IMG/VR virus record: IMGVR_UViG_3300025897_000054
Coordinates: 1-29,033 of that record
Length of the DNA: 29,033 nt
Reading direction: 5' to 3' (one strand)
DNA from: a virus
In this document: in pieces, positions 24,763 to 29,033 of the stretch
Layout: the number at the start of each line of letters is the position of its first letter
Numbering within the stretch: the stretch's first letter is position 1
The notes under the pieces: generated by a model
Databases searched by the model: none
What the model saw: the letters and a program-made list of their open reading frames with translations, nothing else
What the model was told of the DNA's origin: nothing
Translations under genes and position numbers: made by a program

Positions 24763-26556
24763 ATGTTAGATATTAAAGATATAAAAAATCTAGATGGTGA
24801 AGATTTACTTGCTACATATAAGGGTAATAACCCTTATATAAAATATATGAAGAAAAAAATAGAGACAGAAAAAAAATACTTCCTAACTAATAATCAATCT
24901 AAATACGTAAAAAAATATTTACATTTTGAACCAATTATTTTAAATAAAGTGGTAGAACTAACAGACTATTTTTCTAATGAATTAAAAGAAGAGCACAATT
25001 TAAAAATTTTACCTAAAAAAATATTTGTAGAAACTTTATTAGCAGAATCTGATAAAGCTATTCACATTATTTGTAAACTATATAAAAATCAAAAAGATGT
25101 TAAACTGATTTGGGTACCTAAAACACAGATTTTAGATGACATACATTATGAAGAAATTGATGTTGATGTTGATTTTGAAAAGTATAGTAAATTAGATAAG
25201 AGAGGTTGGCGCGCATTTAAACATCAAGAAGACGGAATTAAATTTTTATTAAAAAATAAAAAATGTATTTTAGCGGATGATATGGGATTGGGTAAAACAT
25301 ATCAGTCCATTGTTGCTGCATTAGAATGTAACGCAGAAAGAGTCTTAATTATATGCCCTTCCTCACTTAAAATTAACTGGATGAGAGAAGTCCAAAACTT
25401 TTGTGAGGACGTTTCTATCATAAGCGGTACTCATTGGGACCCATCTAGATTTACCATAATTAATTATGATATATTAAAAAATTTCCACACAGTTGCGGAA
25501 AAAAATAAAAATTATGAAGAATGGGAACTTATGAGAGACATAGTAAATTTTAATCCTGATTTGTTAATTTTAGATGAGGCTCACTATGTTAAAAATCATA
25601 AAAGTAAAAGAGGTGCGATATTAAAAGATTTATCTAAGAATTTTGGGTGTGAGAGGGTGTGGTTACTTACAGGTACACCTATTGCTAATAGGCCTATGGA
25701 TTATTATAATCTACTATCAATAATTGATTCTCCGATTACAAATAATTGGGTACATTTCGCAAAAACATATTGTGAGGGCGTTAGATTCAGAAAAGGTGGT
25801 AGATACGTTTGGGTAACTAAAGGTGCATCTAATTTAGATGAATTGGCTTCAAAAACAAAAAGAACTATTCTTAGAAGAAAAAAAGAAAATGTGTTAGACT
25901 TACCCGAAAAATTAATTACACCAGTTTATTTAGAATTAGAAAATGTAGATGGTTATAAAAATGTGTGGAATGAGTATATTGAACAACGTAAATTAGATGG
26001 TAAAAAAGGGAACCCATCTAAAGATTTAGTAGAAATGACACTTTTAAGAACTTTTATATCTATGGAGACAGTGCCTTATACTATAGAAAAAACAGAAGAA
26101 GCGTTAGAATTAAATAAAAAAACAATTATATTTTGTAATTTTAATGAAGAAATGGACACATTTATTAACCATTTCGGTGATAAATGCGTATGTGTTAGGG
26201 GAGGAATGACTGATAAACAAAAACAACATGCAGTAGATAGATTTCAAGAAGATGATAGTTGTATGGTGTTTGTTGGACAAATTAAGGCGGCAGGTGTAGG
26301 GTTAACCTTAACTAAGGCGGAAATTGTGATTATGAACTCTTTGGATTGGGTGCCTGGTAATCATGAACAAGCGGAAGATAGAGCTTATAGAATTGGGCAA
26401 AGTGAAACTGTTAATATTTATTATATGTTAATGGATGAAACTATAGATACATTAGTATGGGATATATTAAATGAAAAAAAGAAAGTGATCGGAACCATAA
26501 TGGGTGAAGATGATATAATAAATGAATTTTTAAAAAAAGTAGATAATGGAAGTTAA
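24763..26556 (+). CDS. SNF2-family DNA helicase/translocase
   Basis: This 597-aa superfamily 2 ATPase would use ATP to translocate on or remodel DNA. Motifs in order are the Q-like GWRAFKHQEDGI (148-159), Walker A ADDMGLGKT (171-179), ICPSSLKINW (Ia), DEAH (271-274), LLTGTPIANRP (motif III, TGTP at 303-306), then in the second lobe IIFCNFNEEMD, AAGVGLTLTKA (V) and DRAYRIGQ (VI, ending at 546). The DMGLGKT and AYRIGQ signatures place it in the SNF2 group, closest in layout to SMARCAL1-type annealing helicases and other phage homologues. A role in replication-fork or recombination processing, like T4 UvsW, is inferred. Residues 1-145 are an unfamiliar N-terminal domain. The glutaredoxin gene overlaps its end by 11 bases. 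Confidence 0.92.
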   Translation: MLDIKDIKNLDGEDLLATYKGNNPYIKYMKKKIETEKKYFLTNNQSKYVKKYLHFEPIILNKVVELTDYFSNELKEEHNLKILPKKIFVETLLAESDKAIHIICKLYKNQKDVKLIWVPKTQILDDIHYEEIDVDVDFEKYSKLDKRGWRAFKHQEDGIKFLLKNKKCILADDMGLGKTYQSIVAALECNAERVLIICPSSLKINWMREVQNFCEDVSIISGTHWDPSRFTIINYDILKNFHTVAEKNKNYEEWELMRDIVNFNPDLLILDEAHYVKNHKSKRGAILKDLSKNFGCERVWLLTGTPIANRPMDYYNLLSIIDSPITNNWVHFAKTYCEGVRFRKGGRYVWVTKGASNLDELASKTKRTILRRKKENVLDLPEKLITPVYLELENVDGYKNVWNEYIEQRKLDGKKGNPSKDLVEMTLLRTFISMETVPYTIEKTEEALELNKKTIIFCNFNEEMDTFINHFGDKCVCVRGGMTDKQKQHAVDRFQEDDSCMVFVGQIKAAGVGLTLTKAEIVIMNSLDWVPGNHEQAEDRAYRIGQSETVNIYYMLMDETIDTLVWDILNEKKKVIGTIMGEDDIINEFLKKVDNGS

Positions 26557-26803
26557 AGTATTTTCAATGAAAGGTTGTCCCCACTGCGACAACTTAAAAA
26601 AACAATTAAGTGAGAACAATATTGATTTTATTGTTTTAGACGTAGATAAACATGAAAAATTGTACGATCAATTTTCTAAAAAAGTAGATAGTGAGTTTCT
26701 ACCCGCAATTATGGTAGGTAAAACCGCATTTCTTCCTGATAGGTCTTTTAATACGATTAATGAAGCGGTAGATTTAATTAAATCTCACCTTCAGGTGCTT
26801 TAG
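26546..26803 (+). CDS. grx: Glutaredoxin
   Basis: This 85-aa protein has the glutaredoxin fold: first strand KVFSMKG, active site CPHC (Cys11, Cys14) at the start of helix 1, DNIDFIVLDVD-like second strand, and the FLPAIMVG segment (Pro53), which supplies the cis-proline loop facing the active site, where many family members have TVP. It ends in a helix (EAVDLIKSHL). In T4-like phages glutaredoxin or thioredoxin-type proteins reduce phage ribonucleotide reductase; no reductase gene is in this window. The start overlaps the SNF2 stop by 11 bases, so translation is coupled. The gene end overlaps the convergent 126-aa gene by 26 bases. Confidence 0.9.
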   Translation: MEVKVFSMKGCPHCDNLKKQLSENNIDFIVLDVDKHEKLYDQFSKKVDSEFLPAIMVGKTAFLPDRSFNTINEAVDLIKSHLQVL

Positions 26804-27158
26804 GTCCGGGACCATTTAAATTAAAATTAACGTTATCCTGTTTTTTACCATCTATCATATCCCCTAAAACATTTATAATGTTATCATATTCAGTATCGTG
26901 TTCTGCTGCAAAACCTTCTTGTCTACCACCATCACTCAACAAAGACATTCGTATACTATTTAAAACCTTTTCCATATTTTTATCATCTACGTTTTCTAAC
27001 GCTGATTCAATATCTCTAAGTGCATCTATTAAATGTTGCATCGCTTTATAGGATAATCCTAACGCAATCTCATCTTGTGTTTCATAAACATCGGTTCCAT
27101 TAAAACCTATTCTATTAGTTTCCTCTTTTAATATTTTTTTAATCACATTTTTCATCAT
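26778..27158 (-). CDS. 126-aa protein with a short L-K-E leader
   Basis: Two ATG codons are adjacent (27153-27158), giving MMKNVIKKILKEETNRIG. This is a short basic amphipathic start ending in ILKEE, similar to the shared leader of the 165-8655 block but lacking the Thr/Ser-Glu part. The body is helical (YKAMQHLIDALRDIESALEN, then KVLNSIRMSLLSDGG), and the tail is Asn/Gly/Pro-rich (NFNLNGPGPKAPEGEI). The family is not recognised. It sits between convergent glutaredoxin and divergent gp13-like genes, with its promoter motif in the shared palindrome at 27162-27181. I infer a small virion or head-internal protein with low certainty. Confidence 0.68.
   Translation of the reverse strand: MMKNVIKKILKEETNRIGFNGTDVYETQDEIALGLSYKAMQHLIDALRDIESALENVDDKNMEKVLNSIRMSLLSDGGRQEGFAAEHDTEYDNIINVLGDMIDGKKQDNVNFNLNGPGPKAPEGEI
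26786..26813. terminator. Paired hairpins in the convergent gene ends
   Basis: CACCT-TC-AGGTG (26786-26797) and GGTCC-G-GGACC (26803-26813) are two perfect 5-bp stems. They lie where the glutaredoxin gene and the minus-strand 126-aa gene overlap. They may terminate both transcripts. No T run follows on either side, so this is uncertain. Confidence 0.35.
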
Positions 27159-27161
27159 TTA

Positions 27162-27181
27162 ATAAATATTGCAATATTTAT
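27162..27181. promoter_or_regulatory. 20-bp palindromic divergent promoter motif (126-aa gene / gp13)
   Basis: ATAAATATTGCAATATTTAT is a perfect 20-base palindrome with one ATATTTAT motif pointing each way. It lies four bases from the minus ATG at 27158 and 16 bases before the plus ATG at 27198. It is the longest perfect palindrome I noticed in the window. Confidence 0.55.
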
Positions 27182-27197
27182 AAATAAACAATAGATT

Positions 27198-28343
27198 ATG
27201 CCAAATTCTTTAAACGATAATTTAAAAGAAGATTTATTTACTCAGATAAAACATAGATTAGGTGCACCAATTAGAAAAATAGAATTGGATTGGGATCAAA
27301 TGAACTCTCTTTTGGAGACTGCCGTTGAGGATTATGCTCAAAGAGTACAAGATTGGTTAATTGAAAACCAATGGTCTTCTTTATTAGATAAAGATGCTAA
27401 TAAAGTAGATATCGCATTTGCATTAACTACTAGATCTTTAGACTTTGAAAGTAACTTTTCATATGCATATTCTAAACAAGTTGGTTTACAAACTAGGGGA
27501 CCTTGGGAATTAAAAAAAGATTATGTTAGTATAGTTGCGAACCAACAAGTATATCAGATACCTAAAGGAAGAGAAATAAATGAAATATTGTGGATTACCC
27601 CTAATTCTACTGATCATGCACTTTACTCATTTGCGGGTTTTGGTGATTATGGGTTTGGTGGTGGATTCGGACAAGTCCCATACGCAGGTTGGGGTCAAGG
27701 CGGTGGTTTAGGAAATGGTGGATTTTATGTGGCACCCGCTTTTGATGTGTTATTAAGGGCACAAGATTTTAGTCTTAAATCTAAATTACTGAGGAGTGAA
27801 TTATCTTATAAAGTAACTGCAGGACCCAACGGTACGAGATTGTTACATCTTCTACCTATACCAGGAAGTAGATTATCTTTCGCAGGTGCAGGGTTAGTGA
27901 ATAGTCAGATTGGACTTGCAGGGACTAAAGTATGGTACCATTATTACGATGTTACAGACGAAAATAGAGATGAATGTTTAGCAGATAATCCAGATATTAT
28001 TAAACTACCTAATGACGTACCATTATCTAAAATACAATATTCACAGTTAAACGAACCAACAAGGGTGTGGATAAGAAGATATCTTACGTCTTTATTTAAA
28101 GAAGCTTTAGGTAGGGTAAGGGGTAAATTTCAGGGGTCATTAAAAGTACCAGACGCAGAACTGACAATGGATTATGATAGTCTATTAAGTGAAGGTAAAG
28201 AAGAACAAGTTAAATTGTTAGAACAATTAGACCTAAGATTAGAAAGATTAAGTAATGTTAAACAATTAGAAAATAAAGGATTAGAAGCGGAAAACCTTAA
28301 TAAATCATTGGGTTACCGTCCTTTGGGTTTTTACGTCATATGA
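27198..28343 (+). CDS. gp13: Neck / head completion protein, T4 gp13-like
   Basis: This 381-aa protein has the gp13 signature near its N-terminus: IKHRLGAPIRKIELDWDQMN followed by LLETAVEDYAQRV, which lines up with T4 gp13 [20 protein letters not shown] and its following helix. The C-terminal region VWIRRYLTSLFKEALGRVRG, then KFQGSLKVPDAELTMDYDSL and a Glu/Leu-rich helix, also matches the gp13 C-terminal layout. gp13 and gp14 of T4 seal the portal after DNA packaging. It is longer than T4 gp13 (309 aa); part of the excess is a Gly-rich loop (FGDYGFGGGFGQVPYAGWGQ) around residues 150-180. It is on the strand opposite to the gp14-like and gp15-like genes and overlaps the convergent polymerase-like gene by 39 bases. 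Confidence 0.85.
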   Translation: MPNSLNDNLKEDLFTQIKHRLGAPIRKIELDWDQMNSLLETAVEDYAQRVQDWLIENQWSSLLDKDANKVDIAFALTTRSLDFESNFSYAYSKQVGLQTRGPWELKKDYVSIVANQQVYQIPKGREINEILWITPNSTDHALYSFAGFGDYGFGGGFGQVPYAGWGQGGGLGNGGFYVAPAFDVLLRAQDFSLKSKLLRSELSYKVTAGPNGTRLLHLLPIPGSRLSFAGAGLVNSQIGLAGTKVWYHYYDVTDENRDECLADNPDIIKLPNDVPLSKIQYSQLNEPTRVWIRRYLTSLFKEALGRVRGKFQGSLKVPDAELTMDYDSLLSEGKEEQVKLLEQLDLRLERLSNVKQLENKGLEAENLNKSLGYRPLGFYVI

Positions 28344-29033
28344 GAATTCATCATCTATTCCATAATCTTCAAACATATATGTAGGAGAAACACCTATCTT
28401 ATTCCAAAATTCTAATTCCTCATCAGTAATAGTTAACAATTCATCTAACTTATCTTGATCACCATCTTTAAATGGTTGTCCTGATGTTAATTCTAATTCT
28501 TGTCTAGTATAGTATTTTCTATCAGAAGGATTAGAAACTAAAATATCATCTCTTAATGAAGGGTCGAAACAAACTAATAATGGTTTAACTCTTTTATTAA
28601 ATGCGTCTAAGTATCTGTCTATATTGTATTCTCCTGTCACATCTGGTTCATTTTCTATAATATTATTAGGGATTAGTTTACAATTAAGTGCGACTACAGA
28701 CTCTCCTAAAGATTGTCTATACGCCATATCTGTAGGTATACCTGTATTCGCCTCCTTATTTTTTGCGTCTTTACGAACCCAATTATCATCTGACCAAGAC
28801 ATTTCCCACCCATTTTTAAGTAAGAAATTCTTTTTCTTTTCGTAATCTTCCCCTTTAGAAAAATACATTTGTATTTGATTATCATTCCACCCCTTCTTAG
28901 GTTTATTAATTTTTTGTACGTCACCATGTGATTTCTTTGTACCTGTATTCACATAATATATCGTATCACCTAAATCCACATTTAATCCCTCACTAATAAT
29001 AAGTTCCATATGTGCTTGTTTCGCCATTGCACC
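28305..29033 (-). CDS. Probable family B DNA polymerase, C-terminal part (cut by window edge)
   Basis: The frame is open to the right edge (Gly-Ala precede the first visible Met at 29027), so the gene very likely continues outside the window. AHMELIISEGLNVDLGDTIY resembles the thumb-domain start of family B polymerases, where a His-containing helix is followed by a G-D-x-I-x-Y-V strand. YNIDRYLDAFNKRVKPLLVC, then FDPSLRDDILV and YYTRQELELTSGQPFKDGDQ, resembles C-terminal segments of phage replicative polymerases as I remember them. None of the catalytic motifs (exonuclease, DTDS) are in view, so the call depends on the thumb region alone. The stop lies inside the end of the gp13-like gene. 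Confidence 0.6.
   Translation of the reverse strand, partial: GAMAKQAHMELIISEGLNVDLGDTIYYVNTGTKKSHGDVQKINKPKKGWNDNQIQMYFSKGEDYEKKKNFLLKNGWEMSWSDDNWVRKDAKNKEANTGIPTDMAYRQSLGESVVALNCKLIPNNIIENEPDVTGEYNIDRYLDAFNKRVKPLLVCFDPSLRDDILVSNPSDRKYYTRQELELTSGQPFKDGDQDKLDELLTITDEELEFWNKIGVSPTYMFEDYGIDDEFSYDVKTQRTVTQ

Noticed and set aside
28624-28927. Two alternate frames of 73 codons inside the polymerase-like gene
   Set aside because: Both are other-frame or antisense readings of the long open frame that continues to the window edge.
1-29033. tRNA genes, attachment sites, insertion sequences or a replication origin
   Set aside because: I looked for cloverleaf-like arms, terminal inverted repeats, transposase motifs and iteron clusters by eye and saw none that I could support.

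Overview
This window looks like part of the genome of a large, very AT-rich, T4-like contractile-tailed phage (myovirus). The call rests on a neck, sheath and tube gene set whose protein sequences resemble T4 gp13, gp14, gp15, gp18 and gp19. The start codons I inspected lack a GGAGG-type Shine-Dalgarno sequence and sit behind A/T-rich leaders. That fits a Bacteroidota (flavobacterial-type) host, but the host is an inference. TAA, TAG and TGA all act as stops, so there is no sign of recoding. I saw no tRNA, CRISPR array or insertion sequence, and no stretch over 300 bases lacks a gene.

Layout. From 1 to 8655, read on the minus strand, there is a block of unfamiliar proteins around the tail tube gene (6221-6709): a partial gene at the left edge, a 285-aa protein with an EF-hand loop, a 1214-aa protein, a 445-aa protein with a peptidoglycan-binding domain, a 102-aa coiled-coil-like protein, a HAD-type phosphohydrolase, and 85-aa and 108-aa proteins. 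Then come an enlarged tail sheath (8717-11569), a small plus-strand ribbon-helix-helix protein (11715-11873), a SET-domain protein (11866-12270), and an adhesion module of a beta-helix protein, a LamG-like lectin protein and a 2544-aa fibre (12305-23154). gp15-like and gp14-like neck or tail-terminator genes end this leftward run. On the plus strand follow an SNF2-type helicase, a glutaredoxin and a gp13-like neck protein. A minus-strand small gene lies between the last two, and the right edge holds what looks like the C-terminal part of a family B DNA polymerase.

The most interesting signal is a short N-terminal element shared by eight otherwise unrelated proteins, seven of them in the 165-8655 block and one at 26778-27158. 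It is a Leu/Ile-Thr/Ser-Glu start and a basic amphipathic stretch, or a related leader, ending in L-x-E, with the mature domain beginning right after. It resembles in layout the capsid-targeting sequence of T4 internal proteins, which the prohead protease removes. I propose that this block encodes a set of packaged or injected virion proteins, including a phosphohydrolase and two proteins with peptidoglycan-binding-like domains.

A second signal is regulatory. A motif reading ATATTTAT(A/T) in the direction of transcription lies just upstream of nearly every independent transcription unit on both strands, is absent inside tight operons, and several times follows a terminator-like hairpin. Two divergent gene pairs share a palindromic version. 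This is probably the late promoter of this phage. Functional roles beyond family recognition are inference.
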